Shown here one piece after another: positions 26,801-35,642 of a stretch of 64,000 nucleotides of DNA. Both the position numbers and the translations under genes were made by a program. Origin of the DNA: Hofstenia miamia (Eukaryota > Xenacoelomorpha > Acoela); assembly GCA_004352715.1 (NCBI GenBank), contig SCFE01000030.1:1501968-1565967 (forward strand). The letters are read 5' to 3'. The notes under the pieces are model-generated. The model searched no databases, had not been told where the DNA came from, and saw only the letters and a list, made by a program, of their open reading frames with translations. Within the stretch, counting starts at the first letter, position 1, and each line of letters opens with the position of its first letter.

Positions 26801-27716
26801 AGTTAACTTTGTATACTGGTTGCACTGGTTTTCAAAGCTCTGTTATATTCTCGTAATAAGTAACTAAATCTAATAGCTACCATTTATTTTACTTCCAATT
26901 ACCGAAATTATATTTAGATATCAAATTGTAATCGTATTAGAATCTCTCTGTTGAGAATTCATTTGTATTTGGAATAATAACATTCCCAATCCTGGGAATA
27001 TAAGAAAGGCCAGCAGCTCTTTGTATAAATTTAAAAACAAGAAAGCTTTTATTAAAAACTGTTTTCTTTGATACAGTAAGGTCACCAGGTGTTGCTTAGA
27101 ATTTCTTAATTTGTGGGAATCAAAGCACGGAAAGATAAATATTTTTAAAATTATATCTTTAAACAATTTTAGAAATTAGTCAAAATTACCCAATGGGCAA
27201 ATAGGCATTCTTCAGTTTATATGTATTGTCCATTAACTAAGATCGGATGCTAAAATGGAATTTCATTATTTTTGAGGTTGCACGTTTGTTTAGATAAATT
27301 TTTCTATCGTAAGTCTTTTTTACAATCATCTATTGGTTCTAATTTTTAATTTTATTACAATTGGCGTTACGACAATTGCTATGAAGTGGTAAATTCCAAT
27401 TGTCATTTTATCGCTAGATCTTGTTTTTTCTAATTATCATTTATATGATTGGGAATTCAAAAGAATTACGCTTGCTAAAGTAATCTGATGTGTACATTAT
27501 TTTAGAATAGATAAATCCAAACTCTTTGCCTTTGGTGGTGGTATTCGAGAATGTATTGGTAGACAATTCATTGACGGCATAATGCACAAGGTTATTTCTA
27601 TGCTCAATTCGAAATACTCCATAAGCTCAAGCATACACCTCTCAGAGATCAACTACAAATGGCTACCAGTCTCACGTCCAATAGAGAAAGTCACAGTTAC
27701 GTTTGAACGTATATAA
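6187..27716 (+). CDS. cytochrome P450, seven recognised exons
   Basis: Join of 6187-6412, 11889-12086, 12839-13024, 13155-13298, 18944-19156, 23233-23336 and 27506-27716. All junctions keep the frame and give 426 residues counted from the ATG at 6188. The protein should be a haem-thiolate enzyme. Visible motifs are PPG near the N-terminus, the K-helix ExxR as EVAR (292-295), PPF after it, FDPTRW in the meander (344-349) and FGGGIRECIGRQF with haem-ligand Cys at about 373. The I-helix segment ALIPKALAS (247-255) lacks the acid-alcohol pair, and the I-to-K interval is short. The model has no N-terminal membrane anchor, and the acceptor at 6185 implies a missing upstream exon. At about 430 residues it is shorter than the usual 480-520. 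The subfamily is not recognised. Introns 1, 4, 5 and 6 hold transposons. Confidence 0.88.
6413..8054 (+). other. left part of P450 intron 1
   Basis: No gene is supported. A TA run lies at 6849-6870. An open frame at 7496-7798 begins after ATTAG and could be cut at a GT after AAG (about 7661), but it does not resemble a P450 segment and is not needed for a continuous protein. Confidence 0.4.
8055..8187 (-). repeat. copia 3' LTR
   Basis: Nearly identical in sequence and equal in length to 11076-11208, except that the last bases (minus strand) are changed from CACA to CCTA. A few internal substitutions (for example ACTGACTATCC against ACTGACCATCC) suggest a fairly young insertion. Confidence 0.85.
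8188..8471 (-). pseudogene. copia RNase H C-terminal part, separated from the rest
   Basis: This matches 36770-37060 of the second copia copy closely. There the minus strand reads ISRYNCKLIFVSTQDMIADP followed by LTKHPS, the usual copia RNase H end. In this copy the match stops at about 8470, where the inserted segment begins, and the corresponding next bases resume at about 9655. Confidence 0.8.
8472..9652. other. segment inserted in the copia copy, with a 273-bp gap
   Basis: The second copia copy has no such sequence at this point. The left part (8472-9059) is AT-rich without a recognised gene. 9060-9332 is unknown sequence. The right part is a reverse transcriptase fragment on the plus strand. 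Because of the gap I cannot tell whether this is one insertion or two. Confidence 0.6.
9395..9662 (+). pseudogene. non-LTR reverse transcriptase fragment (post-RT region)
   Basis: The open plus-strand frame contains HHKHLGFIISADMKFDANVS, then FLLRRASYYVSDRN, then KFVRPYFEYTSPVW, then KSLEEKLEKLDC. 'YLG..i...l.w..H' followed by 'l...y.s.v.p.leY...vW' is the segment after the RT catalytic core in Jockey/CR1-like proteins. Only about 90 residues remain. The fragment abuts copia sequence on the right, so the frame's last codons are probably copia DNA. Confidence 0.7.
9663..10830 (-). pseudogene. copia reverse transcriptase/RNase H, first part
   Basis: The minus strand encodes, across several frames, AKQRELDSWDSNNAFTIV, the start of copia RT. 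VDVKTAFLQGHSLDRNVYVI, NEASKQWYNRL and the catalytic region VHVDDLYITGSN (VDD) of RT follow. FLGLQI and GQLLWITSTTRPDLAYDVAQ come next, then the RNase H start YSDASLDIPSYGAHVIVLGN. At least four frame changes and small deletions (for example before ITFLGLQI, compared with the copy at 37500) make it non-coding. The rest of RNase H lies at 8471-8188 beyond the inserted segment. Confidence 0.85.
11065..11075 (-). other. copia primer-binding site (initiator tRNA-Met)
   Basis: The minus strand reads TGGTAGCAGAG directly after the 5' LTR. This is complementary to the CUCUGCUACCA 3' end of eukaryotic initiator tRNA-Met. Confidence 0.75.
11076..11208 (-). repeat. copia 5' LTR
   Basis: On the minus strand it begins TGTGACATGTTTACTCAG and ends TGTAATCACA, giving the TG...CA ends and a TGTGA/TCACA terminal inverted repeat. 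It matches the other LTR over 133 bp with few differences. Confidence 0.85.
11889..12086 (+). CDS. P450 exon 2 (B'-C helix region)
   Basis: Flanked by AATTTAG and CAG|GTAATG, in phase 0 at both ends, encoding 66 residues. LPPLFGSSAILFQSNDRASK is followed by LRRLLMQAFHSSS, the helix-C segment whose basic residue contacts a haem propionate in P450s. It continues exon 1 without a gap in the family pattern, across an intron of 5.5 kb that contains a copia element. Confidence 0.88.
12160..12440. repeat. low-confidence dispersed repeat, related to 30080-30460
   Basis: Shares GTTGGCATGTTT near its left end and ATGAAACGARAAATGAATGT with the stretch at 30083-30310, in the same order and orientation. 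It lies in P450 intron 2. It is possibly an old non-coding transposon. Confidence 0.3.
12839..13024 (+). CDS. P450 exon 3 (E-F helix region)
   Basis: Flanked by AATTTAG and AAG|GTTTAT, in phase 0 at both ends, encoding 62 residues. EHWHGIISLPNNMRFVPFG followed by a YKNALNAK end resembles the F-G segment of CYP51/CYP26/CYP120-like proteins (G.fslP...P...y..a..AR). Confidence 0.88.
13155..13298 (+). CDS. P450 exon 4 (G-I helix), GC donor
   Basis: Follows GTATTTAG, encodes 48 residues in phase 0 and ends CCAAAG|GCAAGT. The donor is GC rather than GT. The flanking AAG|GCAAGT otherwise matches the consensus, and the join to exon 5 gives a continuous I-helix. The GT 4 bases further on would break the frame. 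The exon ends in FICALIPK. Confidence 0.8.
13800..14205 (+). pseudogene. decayed transposase-like open frame
   Basis: From about 13830 the plus strand reads IPNELMEHIQGLLNIQQSLA and onward, with one TAA at about 13947. After it comes NPDLKKLENFRAVLDGKDPE and later LPRISRSANNILKHM. The composition and the 'NP.LKKL' segment remind me of transposon-derived proteins of the hAT/CGGBP1-like sort, but the match is only from memory of the pattern. It is not part of the P450. Confidence 0.35.
14966..15560. repeat. intron 4 repeat, copy A
   Basis: Matches 17963-18571 in the same orientation along its whole length. Shared landmarks include TTAATATCTTCGATAAGT, CGCCTCCTTTCATGTGTTGT and TTTCCCTRTCCTTGTCAGAA. 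Divergence is roughly one base in seven to ten, with small indels. Minus-strand frames here (for example 15051-14860) are open but not recognised. Confidence 0.75.
16285..16503 (+). pseudogene. possible DDE transposase tail
   Basis: The plus strand reads SSPELNPFEDVCAIIKDKVE, continuing open to a TAA at about 16500. 'SP.LNP.E..W..iK..v' surrounds the third catalytic acid in Tc1/mariner transposases. Here the tryptophan is Cys. Nothing of the first two catalytic regions is recognisable upstream, so this is an old fragment or a coincidence. Confidence 0.35.
17963..18571. repeat. intron 4 repeat, copy B, between 28-bp direct repeats
   Basis: A diverged second copy of 14966-15560. It is bracketed exactly by two perfect 28-bp direct repeats (17935-17962 and 18572-18599) containing CCACAAAATGATATTTTC. 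Copy A has no such flanks. The arrangement looks like an insertion with a long target duplication. Confidence 0.7.
18646..18757. repeat. (AT)n microsatellite followed by (GATA)n
   Basis: About 90 bases of pure AT dinucleotides lead into five to six GATA units. The array ends about 190 bp before P450 exon 5. The long IYIYIY reading frame across it is not a gene. Confidence 0.95.
18944..19156 (+). CDS. P450 exon 5 (end of I-helix to K-helix)
   Basis: Flanked by TTAATTAG and CAG|GTGCTT, in phase 0, encoding 71 residues. It begins ALASYLTSTILALSS (second half of the I-helix) and contains EVARLYPPFIGGRRV with the ExxR pair that stabilises the core. ELDGYSIAADQ, the usual 'GY.IP.G' strand, closes it. 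Confidence 0.9.
20300..20398. repeat. hAT left subterminal repeats
   Basis: Five or more copies of AAAATTGTA in direct orientation lie directly inside the left terminus. Such subterminal arrays commonly bind hAT transposases; binding here is inferred. Confidence 0.75.
20419..22314 (-). CDS. hAT transposase with BED zinc finger
   Basis: An open frame of 631 residues from the ATG at 22314; the frame extends 20 codons upstream but with no ATG there. Residues 28-58 form a BED-type zinc finger (C28, C31, H45, C58) that would bind the element ends. A lysine-rich linker follows. The RNase H-like core starts at about 190 with the first catalytic Asp in CSDGYTN (D198) and the second in ITDNAANCK (D259), then CMGCSAH (C283, H286), a conserved hAT CxxH. 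The third acid is in SSATSCERIWSNYEFIHNRR (about 571), in the C-terminal dimerisation region. A DUF659-like region spans roughly 150-300. No stop or frame shift is present, so all hAT catalytic residues appear intact. Cut-and-paste transposition in the nucleus is the expected role. Confidence 0.92.
   Translation of the reverse strand: MPRSKGEEYNYVTLVEIRETGHQDRVKCIFCEMEFTANATRIRAHILGNNAALGVSKCSGDIPSNVKQKLLKKEEDMVEKNAKRQKMQKLSKAATPEASTSASQQNIKTMFSKKTKSEVDECLARAFYATGVPFYVLENPFFKEAITAIANFGPAYKLPTRQSLSTNLLDSCYEKFRKDEEESHLSQAKLSGGTLCSDGYTNIKRKPLLNSVLVTTRGPYFLDCVSASGETKSGQFIAEWLIPQIEKVGPENVTVLITDNAANCKAAWTIIEEKFPHIFCMGCSAHVLDLFLEDIGKIMVVKEAISNASTIINFVRNQEKVLSMFSSKSKLELLKPAETRFATNFTMLKRLIEVRGPLEETFADRSIRDFCENQPPKFREQFATAKSIIFYDKFWKIISAVCDMCAPVVSLLRLVDSDTPVMGKIYYKMFQLGERIQNFVSEDLPDGFVSDVKSKFDSRWGMMHSPLHSAGFALDPEYQDFGQLSNPEVIGELHTVFEKIYQDDIAAQASCVSQYMKFKQKEGLFGNPVAIQAAKKMPAHEWWTMYGCAVPELSKVATRILAQISSATSCERIWSNYEFIHNRRRNKLLPDKATKLVFLFQNLRITKKIRDVDYESKVVPWEFEPVSENED
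22785..22880. repeat. hAT right subterminal repeats and terminus
   Basis: Copies of ACAATTTTAT and its complement AAAATTGTAC mirror the left array. They are followed by the terminal TACAATTTAACATCACTG. Confidence 0.75.
23233..23336 (+). CDS. P450 exon 6 (meander, FDPTRW)
   Basis: Flanked by ATTTTAG and AAAAG|GTATCT, phase 0 in and phase 2 out. It encodes VVYMSHFAQRDPDVFSRPNE followed by FDPTRWLPIESGK. The RDP...P..F.P.RW pattern is diagnostic for P450s. Confidence 0.92.
23731..23801. repeat. (GAT)n microsatellite
   Basis: About 23 perfect GAT units. The poly-Met and poly-Ser frames over it are artefacts of the repeat. Confidence 0.98.
23962..25255 (-). mobile_element. Tc1-type transposon with IR/DR termini, decayed
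   Basis: A 1294-bp element with ends CAGTACTGGAAA and TTTCCAATACTG, flanked by TA on both sides (23960-23961 and 25256-25257). The terminal motif, ending ATTCGRYCACC, recurs inside each end: at 24143-24167 in the orientation of the left end and at 25034-25054 in that of the right end. This gives the two-repeat (IR/DR) terminal structure known from Sleeping Beauty-like Tc1 elements. Remains of a transposase lie between the inner repeats on the minus strand. It is located in P450 intron 6. Confidence 0.85.
24180..25030 (-). pseudogene. Tc1 transposase remnant
   Basis: On the minus strand a GRPKMAYKTSQ stretch (the GRP linker between the two helix-turn-helix units) is followed by ARTVRNILKKYSIGTFVAPT. 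SNVIFSDESRFELY then gives the first catalytic Asp. Next comes GKSVMV, a stop where the conserved Trp should be, and GAIWKCGFHKIVH. In another frame QQDGAP follows, the second catalytic Asp. The third catalytic region (SP.LNP.E) is not visible. Several stops and at least two frame shifts make it non-functional. Confidence 0.8.
25300..27480 (+). other. rest of P450 intron 6
   Basis: AT-rich sequence in which I see no gene, element end or strong repeat. Confidence 0.4.
27506..27716 (+). CDS. P450 exon 7 (haem-binding loop and C-terminus)
   Basis: Follows ATTTTAG, takes the split Arg codon from exon 6 and ends at TAA 27714-27716. KLFAFGGGIRECIGRQF is the haem loop with its cysteine thiolate ligand. 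YKWLPVSRPIEKVTVTFERI is the usual C-terminal strand pair. Confidence 0.93.
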
Positions 27717-30700
27717 TTCATGCAATAACCAATTTTGTAAATAGTTTAGTTTAGCACAGAGTCCCGTTCACGCCGAACCTAATGCATACCTAATCATTAT
27801 CCATACACTTTTCAAAATGTGTTTATGGATTTTGATGGCCTTTACATTGCAGGTCAAACTAACATAACTCTGAAACATTGACAAACACTTTTTCTTTCTA
27901 TTGAAGGTTTTATATGTATACAAATAACTAAGGTAGTGCTGCATTTTTTTCTTGTATAGTTGTTAATTTCGTCATTGATGGTTGTAGAATTGGATGTGTA
28001 ATTTATGCAACCACAACTCCATTACTGTAATTAAATTTTATTTCTTAAATTAGCAATTGTAAAAATATTTCATCCTATTGTTAAATATCCTGTGCAGGTT
28101 TAATGCTCTCTTACAGTGGTAAAAAGGAAGGGCCTTTGGAATACGTCATTTACGCCTACCTCACACTGTGCATGCCATATTTTATTTTTACAGGTGTTGT
28201 ATCAACTTTGCAGTGTCATGTTCAGTTAGTTGTTTAAACCAAATGCCATATTAATTATGCAGTTACTTAATTCGCGAGCAGTGCTTGTCAGTTTTTATTT
28301 CACAATTTGCAGTTTTCTTACTGAATTTCATGTTTATAAATAAATGATTTATTTTGTAGTGTAACCGTTTGTTATATCATAAATGTACACAAAATACACA
28401 TCGTGGGGATATTTTTATTTTTTATCATCTATTAGTCCACTATTTGTTTGAAGCGAATATAATTGTTTGGAAACAAAACTGATCACAACAGTGGCAAATT
28501 ACAAAGCTGTTACAATGAAACATTTTTAGGTCTTTACATAAGTTGCTGTCCACTAAAACTTAAAGAATGTTTTTTAAAATTGAATGGTATTTTGTGCAAA
28601 AATGAATATTTTATTTTATGTTATTTGAAATGACAAAACTTTTATCAAATACTATGGGTGCATTTAGAAATTTGAAGTTCGCAATATTGATTAAATTCTT
28701 GTTCATCATGCTTTTCTTTGTAAGTTATTAATTATAACTACAGTTTAAAACTTGATTTAACTTAAAAACAACACCAATTTCGGGTGTACAAATGATTCAC
28801 ATTTCGTTCTAGGACTCCTTAATTTGGGAAGTTGAAATTTAAAATGCATGTCTTTAAGAAACCATATATGAACTCGACAGTTGAACTTTGGAATGATTTT
28901 TCTATTCAAATAAATCGAATAAATGTTAAGAGTAAAGTCAATTAATATATCCGCCGGGAAATATACATTTTTCAAAGTCGCAATATATCATGGAAAGGGC
29001 TTAAGATATTTAACAAGCATTATTAATTCGAAATATACTGAGTATGCTTATATATTTATTTTTTGTAATGTATAATGTGCCTTGTATGTATCAATTGTAT
29101 ATGACCCATTACATGTATACTAGCAGCTTTTGTTGAGGTGCTTACATAACAATTTAAGAATCTTCATTCTATTGTAATCATTCATACGTTTATCTTTTCC
29201 TTTATAGTACACATGTTAGGTGATTTCTATATTCAGAACTAAAGATGACAAAATCTTTAATCAGAATAGTATCGTCATTGATAAAGAGAAGCCATTCGGG
29301 GTATTATCAAAAGATTTAGAGTTCTAAACAATTTCTAGGACCAATCAGAAATCTAGGACGAAATTTAATTCAGTAATTAATCGCGAAAAGTTTTCTTGAA
29401 TTTCTTGCATGTGAAATTCGTTAAGATAGCTAGTGAAGAATGAAAATCGGTTTTTGAAAATATTTCATTTTTTGGATTTCTTAAACAAATTAATAAGTTT
29501 TTAATCAGATCTAGATGAAAAACTGATAATAAATTATCTTGAATTTTTTTCAACAAAATGTCAAACTGGATGTTTTCAGGAAATCGTTCTGTAAAAACAT
29601 TGTACAATTTGGATGTCAGAAGTGATGCCCTGTAATGTGTTGCCATCTAGGGGGGGGGGTGTGTGTTAACCAATCAATGGGATTTTCTCTCAGAAATGAA
29701 TAATTTGGACCTCTTGTATAAAATCATAATTTTCTCAAAATTTGATTTTCAGCATTTTTTGTGTGATTTTCAGCTGCATAAAAATATTTTTTGAAATTTA
29801 ATGAAATTATCGCCGTATTTAGCATTTATATGTAGCTAGGACTTAAGCTAAAGTTTACATCCTATTCATATCTCTATTTGATTAGATGGCTGTATCTCTT
29901 TTTTTGCAAAAGGATATGATTGAAAAACTAAAGCCCTAAGAAACTCATTAATTAGTTTCCATGGAAATGTTAATTTGCATAATTATATTTTTTAACAAAT
30001 ATTTATGTAATTTAAGTTAGTATCAAGTATAAAATTTATCACAATTGGGTTGAATTTAAGAAAAATTTCATTCCCCACTAGCAGAGTTGGCATGTTTTGA
30101 ACAGGACATGCTCAAAGCAGCTTCTAAACACTGTGTAAAACAACTCTTTTTGCAGTGTTCTTTTTCAATGCTTTTTTCAAATTTATATAGGAAAGTTTGG
30201 AAAATAATTTTGGGTTTCGTCTATTCCTACTTTTGTAACCGATTTTTAACCAAAAAAAATAGCAAAATTCGCGTTTTGTTTACGTGTATGAAACGAAAAA
30301 TGAATGTTGATAAATTTATTATAATTAAATATTTGCCACTGTGTGTTATTCACAAAATTTTCGTGCCTTGAGCTGGTTCTGTTAAAAACAAAAAACATTG
30401 TTTTAAAAGTTTAAAACGTTTTTTCTAAAAAAATACACTTTTTGCCAACCGTGTCCGCCAGCTACCTTAAGAAGAAGAAAAATCTATATTTAGAAATTGT
30501 TTTAACAATAAATAGAAATACTGATAACAAATTCTGAAAGCGGCAAGAAAGTAATACCTTAAATTAATACCTTAACGAGATAATCAAATATTCAATTTTG
30601 ACGGTTTGCTAGCACCTACAAAACCCTATGCTGTCAATTCTTGCCAGAGAGTTTTCTGACATTTGACAATCCTTGTCATTGATTTTTCAAGGCTTGCTTT

Positions 30701-31655
30701 TAAATCTGTTTTCTCATGGGCTGATTCTTCAATAGTAAATTGAATTTCTCAATTTCAAATGCAATTTTTAACTAAAATATGTCTATCACAGTAATTTATA
30801 CAATAATTTATACTGAGTTAATTTGCAAAACTAGATCTGAAAAATTCGGATGAGAAATAATTATCACTTTAATGCAAATGAAAATCACATTGAAAATATT
30901 GTTTTACAAATAAATTTCAACTTTTTATTAATTGCAAATAAATATTTTTTGCTAAAAAAAACTCGAAACGCAAACATTCTGCCTGAGTAACTTAAACTCG
31001 CCTCAAAAACGTTGGATTTATAGTTGGCTAAAACTTCTCATTTAAAGCAAGCTACTTTGTTGTAGAGCAATGGTTCACTTTTTGTTACTTTACGGCATAC
31101 TATCCAGTTTTATACATTTTTGGTGCGCATAATTTACAAATAATTTCTAATTTCTAATAAAATCTAAAGCCTTAGTATTGAATTGCGACACACCAGAAAA
31201 CTGTCATGAAATGGCTGCTGGGAATCAATGTTGTAGATAATATAAAGATAAAATTAGAGATTCTATATTCAGATAAATGTTTACAATTTAATAACTGATA
31301 ATTTAATCTGAATCGCGTCAATAATGTCAAAAAAACTTATATGCAAATCAACATCCATTACAAAAAGTAACAAGTCTTACTGTTTATTGCTAATTTAATG
31401 GCGAGTTATCGTATGTTGTAAAATTTATATCCTAATCATGACGTACCAGAAATATATTTTTGCTTAAGTAAAATTTTTAAATGATTTTAAAAGATTTCAA
31501 TTTTCAATGCTTTTAATTTTTTAAGGTAGCGAATTTCAGGTTCGAGTTGCGAGACTTTTTCTTATACTTAAAACATGTATATGCGCAAATTCCGGGAATT
31601 TAATTGTATCAAACGTCGGTAGATTTTTTGCTAGCCTGAAAAATGTTGGCACGGT
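27717..31655. other. P450 3' flank and intergenic stretch
   Basis: AATAAA hexamers occur near 28339 and could end the P450 mRNA, but no downstream signal confirms this. At about 28850-28955 the plus strand reads MHVFKKPYMNSTVELWNDFS, which resembles the last conserved piece of a non-LTR retrotransposon protein. A G9 tract lies near 29651. The rest shows no gene. Confidence 0.4.
30080..30460. repeat. dispersed repeat related to 12160-12440
   Basis: Begins GAGTTGGCATGTTTT and contains ATGAAACGAAAAATGAATGT. The right end, TTTTTGCCAACC, is an imperfect inverse of the left end, which would suit a small non-coding DNA transposon. Confidence 0.3.
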
Positions 31656-31659
31656 ATTT

Positions 31660-32725
31660 AATTTAACTAGTTGTTTTGCAAAAAAAAATTGACCTAGAAA
31701 TGTACTGTTTGGTTTTCGATGAGCTTTTCGTTGTGATATTTAATGCCCATCTTAATTGAATATCAAGTTTTTTATAAAGCACTTCGCTTAGGTCAGTAAA
31801 TAAAATGTTTGCGTAATTAAGGTGACTCATGATAAAAGCATGGAAGAATTGAATAATCGCACAATGCGGTAATTGCTTAACTATTTGTGTCATACTTTTT
31901 ATACCTATAGCTAATTTTCTAAATGTTATATTAATGTGAGTGTTGAACTTTAACTTTGAGTCATTGGTTAAGCCTAAGTACGTGAAATGCTGTAGTATAC
32001 TTTTTCATAATGAATTCTTTCATAATATCTATTTGAAATATGAGACAGCGGAATTAAACAAATGAAAAAATTGAATGAGGGTGTTAGGGTTAAAACTAAA
32101 CAATAGTTTGAGACAAGCTTACTAAAAATATCTAAATATAAAAATTTGTTACAATTGTTTTTCTCAGAAGTCTATAATTGTCCCATGATTCTAATATTAA
32201 TTATGAAAGAATTCATTATGAAGGATTATAGGATGCCCTTGAAAGTGTCTACAATAGGTTCATTTACATTAATTATTTTCAAAGTCGCTTTGGAAACATC
32301 GTTGTTACTTCTAATGGGCTGTAAAATACAAAATTACGCCTTAGCTTTATTAATTATCATCTTATTCATTGAAAAATATTTTGAAAATTTGTTGCAATTG
32401 AATTCTATTGATTCCACTGCTGAGTGCATTGATGTATTATCGCTGCCGATGCAGGTGTCCTCGGCATATTGAATTAGATTGCAATTAGTTATTGACTGCA
32501 TGTCATTTACATAAATACTAAAAAAGAGGACCTAGAATTGTTCCTTGAGACACCCCGTTGTAAACCGGTAACCAATCAGAAAAATTATCGTTTAATTTAA
32601 CTCTCTGGAATTTTGGTTAAGGTAAATAGTTATCAATTGCTTACTATTACAAGAAAATCCTAAGTAAGATAGTTTTTCAATAAGTATGTTGTGATTAATA
32701 GAATCAAATAATCTTAACTCGATCG
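31660..32725 (-). pseudogene. decayed non-LTR reverse transcriptase
   Basis: Read on the minus strand from 32725: FDSINHNILIEKLSYLGFSC (RT motif A remnant), then NGVSQGTILGPLF (motif B) at about 32550, then after a frame shift SIYVNDMQSIT and IQYAEDT (motif C, one Asp lost). At 31893-31663 comes the post-RT piece FFHAFIMSHLNYANILFTDL. Shifts and stops make it dead. The wording of motifs A and C is close to the copies at 4480-5622 and 39510-40622, so they are probably one family. Its 5' side ends at the Polinton polymerase. Confidence 0.75.
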
Positions 32726-33134
32726 ATATATATGAGGCTTTTACAAACCATTATCAAGCAATACGACAAACAATTTCAAGTGAGGTTTCCACACACTATA
32801 GCGTGAAAGTTTATTTAACGTGTGAGGTGGAAATGGTCAAACCAATCGAAAATGACGAAGCAAAATTGGTGGTACTCCATCCAACATCACGTCCTATATC
32901 TGTTTTCAGAGCGGGTCTAAGTGAGAGCAATTTCTACAATCTAGTTGACCAGATTGCAGGTTAAATTAGCATGTATGCAACAAATGGGAGCGGATTCATA
33001 TTAAAAAACATAAATCGAGTTGGTCTATGTGTGTCAAAATATCATCTGAGTCATGGAGGATCATATACTCCCTTACCTGAATATATAAAGAGAAACAATT
33101 TCCTCATAAACCCAAAAACTGGTCAATCCAACTT

Positions 33135-34235
33135 GTGCTTCATATATTCCGTCTTAGCTTGATGCCAAATCACACATATGAAGAAATTTTTCCTGAATTA
33201 AAGTATTCCGGATTAACGTTTCCATTGTCAATAAATGATATATGCATTTTTGAAACTTGGAATTATATAAATGTGAACGTATACTCATTAAATGATCATT
33301 GTCTTGTGCCAGCTTACATGTCTCCATGCAATCATCAAAAGATGGTCAATTTATTATTAATAGAAGACAGCGAAAAAAGTCACTATCTTGCAATTACAAA
33401 TTTAAACACGTGTCTCCGGTTTTTTAAGAACAGAAACCGTGATTTCTTTTGCCCTAAATGTTTATCCGGGTTTACATCAAAACAAAATTTGGAGAAGCAT
33501 GAGAATAAATGTGGTGGGGTACCAGAACCAAACATTACTTTTCCGAGTCAAACAGATAAGATTAAATTTAAAGCATACCAAGCACAAAACTTCATTCCTG
33601 TGGTTGCCACTCTGGATATAGAGTGTATTTCAAGAAAAATTCATAGCGTTCAACCAAACCCTTCCTCAAGCTATACAACACGAGATGTCGAGCAAATTCC
33701 TTCGGGTGTCTGTGTGGCGACAAGTAGTGTGGATAAATTATTAACGTGTGAGATATATTCAGGACAGCAATGTATGGAACATGGATGGAATTATTTGCGG
33801 AAATTGGCAAAAGACTCCTACGAAATGAAACAATGTTATCGTGAGCTAGTAATATCAGAAGAGCAGAGGAAACTTATGTTGACATCAGCAACAAAATGTA
33901 TATTTTGCAAAAACGCGTTTACACACGAGAATGTTAAAGTAATTGACCATTGCCATTTCACCGGAGAAATAAGAGGCGTAGCACACAATAGCTGCAATAT
34001 TTTAAATCGAAGCCTGCAATTTACCCCAATTTTCATGCACAAGGGTAGTAAATACGACATGCATATTTTATTAAAAACTTTGAAGATGAAAGATGGAGAG
34101 AAAGTTTCCTGTGTCCCGGGTACAAGTGAAGTATTTTTATCACTCAGTTTGATGGTGCCAGTAGACGGATATAATGATAAACACGGAAATTATAAACCAA
34201 TATATGAGGAACTCTGGTTTTTAGATAGTTACTGA
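33135..34235 (+). pseudogene. polymerase B fragment, exonuclease half
   Basis: The longest open N-terminal piece (366 codons) of the Polinton polymerase. It carries the C2H2-like finger, the DIEC exonuclease motif and the DHCH...CN endonuclease-VII-like insert. It ends at a TGA at 34233. Confidence 0.85.
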
Positions 34236-34307
34236 TTCATAGCCGCAAGTCTATCAAACCTTACAAAGAATATTGGTGCGGAAAAATAAAAATTTTTAAA
34301 CGAGGGA

Positions 34308-35642
34308 TTGGGTGAACAAAAGGCTCGGGCGTTCTCCCAGGGAAAAGGGGTATTTCCTTACACGTGGTTTGATAGCTTTGAAAAATTTAACGAGATAGCC
34401 CTCCCAGATTTAGAAGAATGGCGAGATAGTTTAACTGGGAAAATCCCAATAACCCAGGAGGAGCTGGATTTCGAGTGTCAAAACACGTGGGTGCTAGGTC
34501 AATGTCAAAACTTCGAACAATTTCATAATAATTATTTGATCATAGACACGTTATTACTCTTAGATGTGATACACGAGTTTAGAATACAGAGCATAGAGAC
34601 GAATAATCTAGACCCCGCCCACTTTTTTATGCTATCAAACTTTAGCTGGCATGCAATGTTAAAATATACGAATATCTCACTTGATCCAATACATGATGAA
34701 GAAGAATTGAATTTTATAATTGACGGGATACATGGAGGCATGTGCAGCACGTTTTCTGACCGCTATTTTAAAGCAAACAACCCGATGGTAGAGGGCTACG
34801 ATCCTGAGAAGGAGACCACCTATGGGTTCTATGGTGATGCCAATAGCCTATACGCTGGAACCATGAGTTTAAGCTTACCTGTGGGTGGACTGTCGTGGTC
34901 ATCAGCGAGCATTGAAAAAATATTGTCTATGCCACAAGATTCAAAGACGGGGTATTTGGTGGAGGTTGATCTGGAATACCCGCAGCATTTACACGACGAT
35001 CATTTTGACTTTCCTCTAGCTCCTCACAAGATGATAATACAAGATAGACATTTATCACCATACCAGCTCGAGATAAAAAACCGTTTCAAAATAAAGTCGG
35101 CACCAATAGCTAAACTAGTGCAAACGTATTATAAGAAGGAGAATTATGTTGTGCACTATGAAGTATTAAAGTTTTATGTTGAACGCGGATTAATAATTAC
35201 AAAATTTCATAAAGCCCTCGAATTTAAACAGACACCATTTTTGAAACCGTATATTGATCTCAACACAGAGAAGAGAAAGGCTGCGCGAAACGAATTTGAA
35301 AAGGCATTTTACAAGCTAATGTCGAATGCAGTGTTTGGTAAATTTATGGAGAACTTGAAAAAAAGAATAAGTATAAAGTTTGCACATGATTTGGAATCGG
35401 CAGAGAAATTAATAAAAAAACCAGAGTTTAAATCGTACAACATCATTAGCGAGGATTTGGTACAAGTTATGATGAGCCAAAAAGATATTGTATGGGACAA
35501 AGTAAATTATATTGGAATGACAATACTTGACTTGTCCAAGTTAATAATGTTTAAATTTCACTATGAGATCATGAAACCCGCATTTAAGAATCGAATTACG
35601 TTATTGTATTCAGACACAGATTCACTAATGTATAAGGTTTAA
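34308..35642 (+). pseudogene. polymerase B fragment, polymerase half
   Basis: 444 open codons with the palm motifs A, B and C (GDANSLY, NAVFGK, DTDSL). It ends at an in-frame TAA just after motif C, so thumb sequences are cut off. Confidence 0.88.
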